Below are positions 44,209 to 54,258 of a stretch of 64,000 nt of DNA, piece by piece. The first letter of the stretch is position 1. Each line of letters starts with the position of its first letter. The stretch is from NCBI RefSeq assembly GCF_026151205.1, contig NC_087074.1, forward strand, positions 4,588,001 through 4,652,000. The letters are read 5' to 3'. A program made the translations under genes and the position numbers. The notes under the pieces were generated by a model that did not search any database, was not told where the DNA came from, and saw nothing but the letters and a program-made list of their open reading frames with translations. Source of the stretch: Bolinopsis microptera (taxonomy: Eukaryota > Ctenophora > Tentaculata > Lobata > Bolinopsidae).

Positions 44209-47200
44209 TCAAAAATCATAACTCAATCGGAAATGCTGAAAATAACACTGTGCTTGGAAAATTCTGCACAATAAACATCTGTGGTCTATCTCAAAGAAGC
44301 AACATGATGCTAAGCAAGTATGCGTCTGATAACAACACTCTTCTTTTTGGTGTGCAGGAGACTGGTAGTAGCAGCCAGTGGAAATCACTAACCAACATGA
44401 AAACCTTTGAAGATACAAATAAGAATAGCAACAAAGGATGTGCAATTATTGTTAAACAAGAAGTCATGTTCACACAGCTTCCTGTTATCTCACATATTTC
44501 ATCCAATATTGACTCGGTTTGGGGAATATTATCTTGGAACGGCAAGAGGTACATAATTGGGAACCTTTACCTGAAACTAGACTATCTATCAGGTGTCAAA
44601 GAGATGCTGGTAATGCTTGATAAGGCAAATGAACTGAGTAGGTTTTACAAATGTGCAGGTGTGATTGCTATGGGGGATTTTAATGCTCGCCATTATATTT
44701 GGAATGATACTGTGGTAAATAAGTACGGAAAATATATTGAAGAACATCTAGACTGGTCTAAGTTCTGTGTGCATGCATCTTCCTCAAGTACATTTTTGGC
44801 AAGGAATGGTAGCAGTCATATCGACTTTTTTATCACATCCACTCAACTTGATAAATATCTAGATCATCCAATTGCAGATCATTTTACTAATTTGTACAGT
44901 GGGGCTCCCCTGAGAGGTCATGTCCCAATCTCAATCAATATCCAAGTACAACCTGTCGCAATCAGGTCAGAGAATGTTAAGAAGTATAACCTTAAATCAA
45001 TGGACTGGTTCAACTGGACTAGAGACATAGAGCTTGACCTGGCAATTGAAAAAATTGACAGCTTAGCTACTGATGGGACTATCAAGGAACTGCTGGAGGC
45101 CATTAACACAGCTATTGATGTTTCCACAAAAGAAAACTGCCAAATGAAATGTGTCTCCAAACACAGCAAACCGTACTGGACCCCCAAGCTATCACTACTC
45201 TCTGAAAGACTCAGATTGGATCTCAAATCATATCTATCCAGAAATACTGACTCAGCCTTTGAAGCTCTGCAGGCTTCCAAGAAAGAATTTGAGGAAGCAA
45301 GAAAGCAGGCATGTCAGCAGTTTATTCTTCGAAAGACAAATGACCTTAACACTTCTCAGGCAAAAAAGTTCTGGAAGGAGTTTAATAAGCTTTTCAAACC
45401 CCCATCAGATCAGATGGTTGAAGCTCTTATATCGGAGGATGGAACTATTCTTACAGGAAATGCTGACATTGAGAAAGAAATGTTTGAAACATTTTTCCAG
45501 GCTAAACACATCGAAAATAATATCGATAAATTCGATAATGCTTGCTTTCAGGATATAAACAAACTGTATGATGACATAAAATACAGAAACTTTCAACCCA
45601 GTGCAACTGAGGCAATGGCAGATAGGTTTACCAACAGCTCCACCCTTTATTGCCCTGTTACACCATGGGAGGTCTCTGCTACTCTGAAAGGCATTCAATC
45701 AACAGCTGCCAGTTTTGATAACCACGAAGTGCATCAGTCTATGCTAAAGAAACTAGGTCCGATTGCAATTCATGCACTAAGCAAGCTTTTTACACTCTGC
45801 CTGCGAAATGGGCTCTGGCTGTGGAACGATTCTAAGATTGTGTTTCTCAAAAAAGACGGAAAGTCATCATACTCCCAAGCAGGTGCATACAGGCCCATTT
45901 CAATATCTTCATATGTAGGGAAACTGTTTGAACGAATCCTGGCACGACGACTTGATATATATCTTATGAAAGTGGGACTTACGGATGTAAATCAGGAAGG
46001 ATTCTCAAAAGGCAAGAATACTATTAGATACCTCAATCGACTGACTGTTGGTATTAAAGGTGATATTATAAAGAAGCTTACGGTACTTTGCTTGTTTATC
46101 GACTTCGAAAAGGCATTTGATTCCGTCTGGAAAAAAGGACTAGTTGTTAAGCTCTGGAGAGCTGGTGTTCATGGCTGTTACCTAAAAACTATAGACAGTT
46201 TTCTATTTGGTCGCACAGTGTGCCTATTAATAAATGGATTCCTTGGCCCTGTTAGGGACTGCTTGGACTATGGGTTACCACAAGGATCTGTGCTGTCTCC
46301 TATTTTGTTCAAATTCTTCATTATGGATATTGAGGCAGTCTGTTCAGTGTACCAACAAATAAGTGTGTTAAAATTCGCTGATGATGGTACGGTGAAAGTG
46401 GTTGGTAGAGACTTGGAAGAGTGCCTTTTCTATCTCAACCTGGCTATGGACAGCATTGAATATTGGACCTCTTGTTGGCGCATGGTTATTAACTGCAACA
46501 AAAATAAGACTGAAATTATATGCTTCAACTGCTATGATCATGCTGGAGTCCCGACTTCATTCAACCTTGGAGGGAAAACAATTCAGTTAACGGATCAGAC
46601 AAGGGTTCTTGGTGTCATTTTGGACAGTAAGTTAACCTTCAAACAGCATAGCAAGCATGTACACAACAATCTAGTATATCGCTGGGTTTGTATGAGCCGT
46701 TATGCAAACAGAAACTGGGGCATGAACCAAGCAGTTATAGTGAGAGTGACCAAAACAATTCTGTTCTCGACCTTGTTTTATGGTTCTACCATATGGATGA
46801 ACAATTCAAATATGTCAGACATAAACAAACTATGGTACAGAGTGTCTAAAGCTGCAGTTGGAGCTGTTTTCAACGTCCATGGGGCCATACTTGAAGTCAT
46901 TCTGGGTGTGCCACCACTCCAAACTTTGGGAAGAATAATCTCGATCAAACACTACCTCAAGGTTCTCCATGACTCAAATGACATTCACTATGACTTTGTG
47001 AAAACTCAGCTAAAGGAAAAGAACCCAACAGTGCTCTGTCATCTCCGAGAGGTGCAGAAGTTCCTACAATGGAAAGCAGAACATTTTAACACAGAAGTTC
47101 AGGCCTGTGACCTCGGTGAAATCAGCCACAGAAACCTGGACCACATTCTGCTACTATCCCCAAAGACTTACAAGTACACCAAGGGAATGATACAGCAGTT

Positions 47201-47663
47201 CACAGAGCTACTTTGGCAAGAAAGTCTACAAAACCTACTACTTATGGAAGGATGGTCTGATATTCCAAGAGTCTCCTGCAACCCCCTTCCCATCCCCTTT
47301 GGAGTGAGCCGCGAAGTGGAAGTATTGGTTATGAGTCTCATGTACAAGAACAATCTACTGAACTCGTTTCTCTTCAGAGTTGACAGAGCAGCGGCCTCTC
47401 CGCTGTGCATCTGTGGCTCGGATGAGCAAACAGCACTGCACCTACTATCAAGTTGTGAGCTTGTGGACACAAATCTACAATGTCAAGCGGAACGAATCAT
47501 CACCCTGTGCAACAGTGGTAGGCCCATAGTCGATCTAGCAACTGAGCAGGGCTCCATCATACTAAACTGCTCAAGGGACGATATATTTATAAGTGTGTGT
47601 GTTAAAATTGTAGAAAGCGAGGGGTTAAATCTTAAGCGGAAGATAAATCTTTCGAAAAGATAA
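44205..47663 (+). CDS. Jockey-like LINE ORF2 (endonuclease and reverse transcriptase)
   Basis: 1152 codons, uninterrupted. The N-terminal APE-type endonuclease shows NICGL (about 24), GVQETG with the catalytic Glu (about 49), AMGDFNARH (about 154), SHIDFFI and GHVPI. The reverse transcriptase shows AYRPISISSYVGKLFERIL, NQEGFSKGKNTIRYL, FIDFEKAFDSVW (about 630), GLPQGSVLSPILF and KFADDGTVKV (about 722). The C-terminal CICGSDEQTALHLLSSC is a zinc-binding tail. Start overlaps ORF1 by 4 nt (ATGA), a layout that favours termination-reinitiation. The protein would nick chromosomal DNA and prime reverse transcription of LINE RNA there. Apparently intact; placement in the Jockey group rests on motif style. 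Confidence 0.92.
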   Translation: MIKNHNSIGNAENNTVLGKFCTINICGLSQRSNMMLSKYASDNNTLLFGVQETGSSSQWKSLTNMKTFEDTNKNSNKGCAIIVKQEVMFTQLPVISHISSNIDSVWGILSWNGKRYIIGNLYLKLDYLSGVKEMLVMLDKANELSRFYKCAGVIAMGDFNARHYIWNDTVVNKYGKYIEEHLDWSKFCVHASSSSTFLARNGSSHIDFFITSTQLDKYLDHPIADHFTNLYSGAPLRGHVPISINIQVQPVAIRSENVKKYNLKSMDWFNWTRDIELDLAIEKIDSLATDGTIKELLEAINTAIDVSTKENCQMKCVSKHSKPYWTPKLSLLSERLRLDLKSYLSRNTDSAFEALQASKKEFEEARKQACQQFILRKTNDLNTSQAKKFWKEFNKLFKPPSDQMVEALISEDGTILTGNADIEKEMFETFFQAKHIENNIDKFDNACFQDINKLYDDIKYRNFQPSATEAMADRFTNSSTLYCPVTPWEVSATLKGIQSTAASFDNHEVHQSMLKKLGPIAIHALSKLFTLCLRNGLWLWNDSKIVFLKKDGKSSYSQAGAYRPISISSYVGKLFERILARRLDIYLMKVGLTDVNQEGFSKGKNTIRYLNRLTVGIKGDIIKKLTVLCLFIDFEKAFDSVWKKGLVVKLWRAGVHGCYLKTIDSFLFGRTVCLLINGFLGPVRDCLDYGLPQGSVLSPILFKFFIMDIEAVCSVYQQISVLKFADDGTVKVVGRDLEECLFYLNLAMDSIEYWTSCWRMVINCNKNKTEIICFNCYDHAGVPTSFNLGGKTIQLTDQTRVLGVILDSKLTFKQHSKHVHNNLVYRWVCMSRYANRNWGMNQAVIVRVTKTILFSTLFYGSTIWMNNSNMSDINKLWYRVSKAAVGAVFNVHGAILEVILGVPPLQTLGRIISIKHYLKVLHDSNDIHYDFVKTQLKEKNPTVLCHLREVQKFLQWKAEHFNTEVQACDLGEISHRNLDHILLLSPKTYKYTKGMIQQFTELLWQESLQNLLLMEGWSDIPRVSCNPLPIPFGVSREVEVLVMSLMYKNNLLNSFLFRVDRAAASPLCICGSDEQTALHLLSSCELVDTNLQCQAERIITLCNSGRPIVDLATEQGSIILNCSRDDIFISVCVKIVESEGLNLKRKINLSKR

Positions 47664-49164
47664 GGCTTTATTATAGCATCTAATTTTGCTAATTTTGCTA
47701 CTATTATGATAAAGGATTAAATACCAAGCATATTGAAGTGTAGTACTATAGTGTTATTGGACTATGTTTATTTGAAAACAATCACCTTTAAACTAAATAT
47801 TGTTATATTAATAACAAGGGAATGAGTTTTTCTATTTGAGCTGTTCAGTTCACAGGAAAGCAGATATGGACTGCTTTAAAACTTTTATTTTGGATAAAGT
47901 TTGTTTCAGTAACCATTAAGAACCAGTGGCCTTTTGTAACTGCATCTTCAACCTCAGTTTCATTTTGAAACGTCAAGAGACTGGTAAAGTCAAATATTTT
48001 GTTACATAAACATTTTTATTAATTTTTGAAGGGTAGTAATTGTTTAGATCATAATTTTTATACGAAACTATTAATGTTTTTTAATAGCTGTTAGCAGGGT
48101 AAAATTTGTTAGGTGTGTTTCTATAAATTTCTCTATTGGAAATTAAAGTTTTTGATCTCTACTATTTATTGTTATTAAAATGCTCATTGTAGCCAGTTAT
48201 TTTTAAAAGATTTTCATCATCGTTAGTTAGGACTTTCTATACACCTAACAACGTTTGCTTGATCAGACCTAGCCATCCCCTAAACGATTTTAGCCACTTT
48301 CAGTAGTTAATGTCCTTGTATTGTAAAAAATGAGGTTAACCAAGACTTCCTGTAAACACTAACTGCTCGAAAGTAGTAAAAATTTGGTTGTTAACCTCGC
48401 TTTAGACCATATAACACTGGGATTGGTTTATTAATATGTTATTATATATGTAGTAAAACATTTGCACAGTGTAACGATTAAGTTTTTGAGGTTAACATGT
48501 ATTTTACTGGTCAGATATTCAAAAAATGAGAGGTTAACCTCATTTTTTAGCCATTTACGGATAAAATCTTCTACTAAAATATGGTCAGTTCAAATCACCT
48601 TTGTCACGTGATTATAGTTGTAGGCATTGTGATACCAATAGATACCTCACTGCGATATTGTGGTACATTACATAAGTAAGAATCGTATGTATATTCCCTA
48701 CAGCACCAAAATGTGATGGTTAACCTCATTTTTTCATTTTCCCAAGATAAAAGAAAGTCAATCAACACGTCATCTATTTAGAAATGTGTATACCGTAAAC
48801 TAACGATGAAAATAATAGCTCTATCATTTGATCTATTCTCGCTACATCTAAAAAAAGAGGTTAACCTCATTTAATAACGTTTGGATATTACTTTTTCTGA
48901 TAATTATGAACCTAAAATTTAGAGTTAACATTTGCTGACCGAAATAACAAAAAATTATGGAGTGTAATAAAATATTAACCTCAATTTTATTAACCTCAAT
49001 GTTGTATAGTCAATTTTGTGAAAGTCGGTTAACCTCAATTATTAAAAAAAGTTAAGCAGCTACAAATATGTGAATAGTTGCAATGTTTTTGTCATCAAAA
49101 ATTATATTGATTAAGAAAATAATATTTTGGTCGATGTTTTTGACCCCTTACCCCCCCTCTGGCC
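47664..49164. other. LINE 3' region and GGTTAACCTC-rich AT sequence
   Basis: No gene. The LINE 3' end was not located (no long poly(A)). From 48330 on, GAGGTTAACCTC or half sites recur at about 48332, 48389, 48488, 48530, 48718, 48857, 48974, 48990 and 49028, several followed by ATTTTTT. Confidence 0.55.
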
Positions 49165-49650
49165 TTAAGTGCCTTATTATCCCAGGTTGTTTTGTGTGGA
49201 TGCTAGAGTAGCAGTCCGGTGAAGTTAGATTGAAGATATAGTTCTAGAGGGAACAGCTCTGAGAGAGCAGACAAGTATAACAACCTGAGTGGACCTGAGT
49301 AAGCTCTGAGAGAGCAGTCACCAGCACAGCACAAGTAAGATCAAGAGGGACGGTATAGCTGAGAGAGCTATTAGTAGTAAAGAGTGGATCAAGGAACTTT
49401 CCCAACATCACAAGTTAAATTATTAGTAGATAATATTTATTGAAGTGATTTGGATATTGAAGTTTGAACACAGATCACACAGCGTGATAATCATACACAC
49501 TCATATCACTGATCAACCAAGAACATCTGAGAGTTATAACTAGAGAGTTATCTAACCTTGTTATAAATCTAATCTATTTTAACACCTTTATCCCAAGAGT
49601 TTGAATTAGTACTATTGATAACAAATTCTCCCTATATAGCGTTAATAACA

Positions 49651-49765
49651 GGGGGGACTCCCAACCCACCGCCTTGGCGGGTAGTTGATACACCCTTCAC
49701 AAGCAAGAGCCACTTTGGTCTACTTGCTGTGAGGTGTCTCAGCTACATGGGTTGGGGGTCCCCCC
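49651..49765. repeat. 115-bp hairpin (MITE or hairpin RNA candidate)
   Basis: GGGGGGACTCCCAACCCA at the left pairs with TGGGTTGGGGGTCCCCCC at the right. An inner ACACCCTTCACAAGCAAG pairs with CTTGCTGTGAGGTGT. It lies about 110 bp upstream of the first zinc-finger start and is absent before the other units. It may be a small foldback element or a hairpin-forming transcript. Confidence 0.7.
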
Positions 49766-49846
49766 TTTTTTTTAATTTGTATACCTACTGGTAATTAAAT
49801 ATGTAGATATTTAAAAGTGGAAAGTTTGTGTATTTTGATGTTATTA

Positions 49847-49863
49847 ATCAGTTATTAATGCAG
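49847..49863 (+). promoter_or_regulatory. Predicted splice acceptor before zinc-finger unit 1
   Basis: The sequence TTATTAATCAGTTATTAATGCAG just before GAAAGTTCATAATG has branch-like TATTAAT words and an AG. It is conserved before all five units, so the start codon probably lies in the second exon. Donors were not identified. Confidence 0.45.
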
Positions 49864-49874
49864 GAAAGTTCATA

Positions 49875-50834
49875 ATGTTAAAACGGAGTCAAAGATCCTC
49901 AACAGCTGCTGTCAAAGGAAAGAGTAACATAAATTTAATTCCGATCAAAAAGGAAATAAAAACTGAACAGGAGGAAGTGACTGGAATATCACATGGTTTC
50001 ATTTGTCCGAAATGTGAAGCTCACTTCCTTTATGATGAGTTCTTTGTGGAACATATCAGAGAACATCATGGTGAAAAAATCAATGATATGTCTACTAGAA
50101 ATGTCTTGTTAAATTCCAGGTTGGGCAAAGAAAATACTTCTCCTGTTGGGAAAGCTTTTAAACGTGACGATTGTTCTTATACATGTACTGAGAACACTGA
50201 TCTTGTGAAACATTTAGGTATTCACACGGAAGAGAAACCCTACAAGTGCAAGGAATGTTTATATTGTAGTGCTCAGAAAGGTGATCTCAAGAAACATATG
50301 AGGACTCACACGGGAGAGAAACCCTATAAGTGCAAGGAATGTTCATATTCTAGTGCTCAGAAAGGTAATCTCACATTACATATGAGGACTCACACGGGAG
50401 AGAAACCCTATAAGTGCAAGGAATGTTCATATTCTAGTGCTCAGAAAGTTAATCTCATATTACATATAAGGACTCACACCGGAGAGAAACCCTACAAGTG
50501 TAAGGAATGTTCATTTGCTTGCTCTTTTAAATCAAGTTTTGTCAGACACCAACGTACTCACACGGGAGAGAAACCCTACAAGTGCAAGGAATGTTTATAT
50601 TCTAGTGCTCAGAAAGGTGATCTAACATTACATATAATGAGGACTCACACCGGAGAGAAACCCTACAAGTGTAAGGAATGTTCATTTGCTTGCTCTTTTA
50701 AATCAAGTTTTGTCAGACACCAACGTACTCACACGGGAGAGAAACCCTACAAGTGTAAGGAATGTTCATTTGCTTGTTCTACCAAATCAAATCTTAAAAA
50801 ACACCAACGTACTCACACGGGACAGGAACTATAA
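49875..50834 (+). CDS. C2H2 zinc-finger protein, unit 1
   Basis: 319 codons. Likely a nuclear sequence-specific DNA-binding protein. Residues 1-34 are basic, then IKKEIKTEQEE (24-34) holds two overlapping SUMO-consensus sites (IKKE, IKTE). A divergent C2H2 finger (CPKC...HIREH) spans 44-64. A second finger near 97-117 has lost its first Cys (RDDC, where paralogues have CDDC). Seven tandem fingers follow from about 125, joined by [11 protein letters not shown] linkers. Their recognition helices alternate between AQKGNL-type and SFKSS-type; one finger has an extra residue between its His ligands (HIMRTH). Ends TGQEL. No KRAB, BTB or SCAN domain. Confidence 0.9.
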   Translation: MLKRSQRSSTAAVKGKSNINLIPIKKEIKTEQEEVTGISHGFICPKCEAHFLYDEFFVEHIREHHGEKINDMSTRNVLLNSRLGKENTSPVGKAFKRDDCSYTCTENTDLVKHLGIHTEEKPYKCKECLYCSAQKGDLKKHMRTHTGEKPYKCKECSYSSAQKGNLTLHMRTHTGEKPYKCKECSYSSAQKVNLILHIRTHTGEKPYKCKECSFACSFKSSFVRHQRTHTGEKPYKCKECLYSSAQKGDLTLHIMRTHTGEKPYKCKECSFACSFKSSFVRHQRTHTGEKPYKCKECSFACSTKSNLKKHQRTHTGQEL

Positions 50835-51041
50835 AATTGCCAGGAATGTTCTTATACAACTGTTATACTTGTTCTGATCAAACACACGTTTATAGACACC
50901 AGTGTATTGACGGGTAAATAATGTCAGTTTACTTCCACCTTAGTATTATTAGTTCACTTACGAGGTATGATCAATGATTGCATATACAGTCTAGAAATTA
51001 TCTCCACATATGTTTAGAGGTATGTTTGAAAGCAATTTTTC

Positions 51042-52300
51042 TGATTTCAATTAATTTAGCTTTCATTTTAGACTTCACGTCTCCCGAAATAAAACTGCGA
51101 ACAAAGTGAAACAAGGAACTAAGTAAACTGTAAAACCAAATTTTCGTCACGCATTGGACTTTATCAAGGTTACACTGAAAAGGGGAGGTTTGATCTCTGA
51201 ACCAGAGAGTGTGGTAATTGGGTTAAGAAAGTAAACATACATGCAACAAAGATCAGGGTTACCATTAGGAAGAAAATTTCAGCAAAATTTATAGAAAAGG
51301 GTGTACACATCCATGCGAGAAAAATCGGGTTACCAATAAGAAAAAATCACAACAGAAAAGTTTACAATCCTCAGATCAGCGTAGTAAAAGTGTACTAGAA
51401 ATTAGTCTGTAAAACCGTTTCCACACATGTTATTGATTTTCGGTTTAGTGCGTTCTATTGCTAAGCCTTCTCTTATAAAGGTATCTAGGGTATCCTTACA
51501 TTGTTCTGATATGCTAAATTCGTAGTTTTCGAAGAATTTAGCTAAGTCTCTTTTTCCCGATATGGGAGTGTAGTGTGGGTCGTCTGCTCTGCAGTGTTCA
51601 GCAGCGTGGTATCCTAGTGTGGTCCTGCTGTTGTTGAGTCGGAAGCTAGACTCGTGTTCGTAGATTCGGCCTCTAATAGGTCGTCTTGAAGCTCCTATGT
51701 ACAGATCTCCGCATTTCTTACATATGACGACCCACACTACACTCCCATATCGGGAAAAAGAGACTTAGCTAAATTCTTCGAAAACTACGAATTTAGCATA
51801 TCAGAACAATGTAAGGATACCCTAGATACCTTTATAAGAGAAGGCTTAGCAATAGAACGCACTAACCGAAAATCAATAACATGTGTGGAAACGGTTTTAC
51901 AGACTAATTTCTAGTACACTTTTACTACGCTGATCTGAGGGTTGTAAACTTTTCTGTTGTGATTTTTTCTTATTGGTAACCCGATTTTTCTCGCATGGAT
52001 GTGTACACCCTTTTCTATAAATTTTGCTGAAATTTTCTTCCTAATGGTAACCCTGATCTTTGTCGCATGTATGTTTACTTTCCTAACCCAATTACCACAC
52101 TCTGGTTCAGAGATCAAACCTCCCCTTTTCAGTGTAACCTTGATAAAGTCCAATGCGTGACGAAAATTTGGTTTTACAGTTTACTTAGTTCCTTGTTTCA
52201 CTTTGTTCGCAGTTTTATTTCGGGAGACGTGAAGTCTAAAATGAAAGCTAAATTCGTCTCAAACTCACGCTCAGCCTTAAGATCTATTTGATTTCAATTA
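51042..52300. mobile_element. Palindromic Penelope-like fragment with 12-bp duplication
   Basis: Flanked by TGATTTCAATTA (51042-51053 and 52289-52300); the uninterrupted target is seen downstream of unit 2 near 53860. Arms 51055-51583 and 51727-52253 are inverted copies about 95 percent alike by eye, around a 143-bp centre. Head-to-head or tail-to-tail copies with 10-15-bp duplications are familiar for Penelope-like insertions. Confidence 0.85.
51402..51737 (-). pseudogene. C-terminal GIY-YIG endonuclease fragment of a Penelope-like element
   Basis: About 110 codons. VVICKKCGDLYIGASRRPIRGRIYEHESS is a GIY-YIG core of the usual C-terminal Penelope type (I-C-x2-C-x3-YIG, catalytic Arg in RGRIYEH), followed by IREGLAIERTKPKINN with the conserved Glu. 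The polymerase part is absent. The half of this frame in the left arm is duplicated inversely in the right arm. A different lineage from the element at 38437, whose GIY-YIG is N-terminal. Confidence 0.75.
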
Positions 52301-52667
52301 CAAATTTGTGCAGTTTGTTCCACAGATGAATGAGAAATTAAGCTTTTGTCAATATTAAAGTGAAACCCCATTGATTTTATCGTGTCTTTAAAGTACGAAT
52401 TAGTAAATTTATTGTATTTATAATATTGCCCCTATATTTATTATTTACAACATAACGACTCTGACATTTATTTACCGCATTTTATATCTGCATGATACTG
52501 ATGAAATATGGATGTTGAAGCGTGGTCTCAATACTAGAATTTATTGTTCCATTCATTTATACCTACTGGCAAATAAATATGTATGGGTCGGGTATGTAGA
52601 TATTTAAAACTGAAGAGTTTGTTTATTTTGATGTTATTAATCAGTTATTAATGCAGGAAAGTTCATA

Positions 52668-53639
52668 ATGTTAAAACGGAGTAAAAGATCCTCTACGGTT
52701 ACTGTTAAAGTAAAGAGTAACATAAATTTAATTCCGATCAAAAAGGAAATAAAATCTGAACAGGAGGAAGTGACTGGAATATCACATGGTTTCATTTGTC
52801 CGAAATGTGAAGCTCACTTCCTTTATGATGATTTCTTTGTGGAACATATCAGAGAACATCATGGTGAAACAATCAATGATATGTCTACTAGAAATGTCTT
52901 GTTAAATTCTATACGATCATCAGTCAGGTTGGGCAAAGAAAATACTTCTCCTGTTGGGAAAGCTTTTAAATGTGACAATTGTTTTTATACCTGTACTGAG
53001 AACAGTGATCTTGTGAATCATTTAGGTATTCACACGGGAGAGAAACCCTACAAGTGCAAGGAATGTTTATATTTTAGTGCTCAGAAAGGTGATCTCAAGA
53101 AACATATGAGGACTCACACGGGAGAGAAACCCTATAAGTGCAAGGAATGTTCATATTCTAGTGCTCAGAAAGGTAATCTCACATTACATATGAGGACTCA
53201 CACGGGAGAGAAACCCTATAAGTGCAAGGAATGTTCATATTCTAGTGCTCAGAAAGGTAATCTCATATTACATATGAGGACTCACACGGGAGAGAAGCCC
53301 TACAAGTGTAAGGAATGTTCATTTGCTTGCTCTTTTAAATCAAGCCTTATTAATCACCAACATACTCACACAGGAGAGAAACCCTACAAGTGTAAGGAAT
53401 GTTCATATTCTTGTGCTCAGAAAGGTGATATCACATTACATATGAGGACTCACACAGGGGAAAAACCCTACAAGTGTAAGGAATGTTCATATACTTGCTC
53501 TAGAAAATCAACTCTTATCAGACACCAACGTACTCACAGGGGAGAGAACCCCTACGAATGCAAGGAATGTTCATTTGCTTGCTCTTTTAAATCAAGTCTT
53601 GTCAGACACCAAAGTACTCACACAGGACAGGAACTATAA
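52668..53639 (+). CDS. C2H2 zinc-finger protein, unit 2
   Basis: 323 codons. Same architecture as unit 1: basic start, IKKEIKSEQEE SUMO-type motif, N-terminal CPKC finger, an intact CDNC...HLGIH finger, then seven tandem fingers. Helices include AQKGDL, AQKGNL (twice), SFKSSL, AQKGDI, SRKSTL and SFKSSL. One linker is changed to HRGENPYEC. Ends TGQEL followed by TAA. The full set of ligands makes this the best-preserved member. The same TAATGCAGGAAAGTTCATA leader precedes the ATG. Confidence 0.9.
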   Translation: MLKRSKRSSTVTVKVKSNINLIPIKKEIKSEQEEVTGISHGFICPKCEAHFLYDDFFVEHIREHHGETINDMSTRNVLLNSIRSSVRLGKENTSPVGKAFKCDNCFYTCTENSDLVNHLGIHTGEKPYKCKECLYFSAQKGDLKKHMRTHTGEKPYKCKECSYSSAQKGNLTLHMRTHTGEKPYKCKECSYSSAQKGNLILHMRTHTGEKPYKCKECSFACSFKSSLINHQHTHTGEKPYKCKECSYSCAQKGDITLHMRTHTGEKPYKCKECSYTCSRKSTLIRHQRTHRGENPYECKECSFACSFKSSLVRHQSTHTGQEL

Positions 53640-54258
53640 AATTGCCAGGAATGTTCTTATAAAACTGTTATACTTGTTCTGATCAGACACACTTTATTAG
53701 ACACCAGTGTATTAACTGATAAGTGTATTGACGGGTAAAGAATGTCAGTTTACTTCCACTTTTATATTATAAGTTCACTAACAAGGTATGATCAATGATT
53801 GCTTATATAGTCTAGAAATTATCTCCATATATGTTTAGAGCTATGTTTGAAAGCAATTTTTCTGATTTCAATTTCAAAATTGTGCAGTTTGTTCCACAGA
53901 TGAATGAGAAATTAAGCTTTTGTTGGTATTAAAGTAAATCATAATCTTCGATGTATCTAACCATTAATTGAATCCCCATTGATTTTATCGTGTCTTTAAA
54001 GTACAAATTTGTAAATTTATTGTATTTCCAATAAGCTATATAGTTATTATTTATAATATAATGACTCTGACATTTATTTACCACATTTTTTATCTGCATG
54101 GTACTGATGAAATATGGATGTCGAAGGGTGGTCTCAATACAAGAATTTATTGTTCCATTCATTTATACCCACTGGCAATTAAATATGTAGATATTTAAAA
54201 TTGGAAAGTTTGTGTATTTTGATGTTATTAATCAGTTATTAATGCAGGAAAGTTCATA

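Larger units (their letters stand above)
41969..49168. mobile_element. Candidate 7.2-kb TTAA-flanked element carrying the Jockey LINE
   Basis: TTAAGGCCAGAGGGGGGG at 41969 is matched in inverse orientation by CCCCCCCTCTGGCCTTAA ending at 49168. TTAA thus lies at both outer edges, as for piggyBac-type insertions. Inside, the palindromic word GAGGTTAACCTC or its halves occurs near the left end (42293, 42329) and at least eight times near the right (48332 to 49030). No transposase gene was seen; the only genes are those of the nested LINE. The termini match for only about 22 bp, so this is a hypothesis. Confidence 0.4.
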
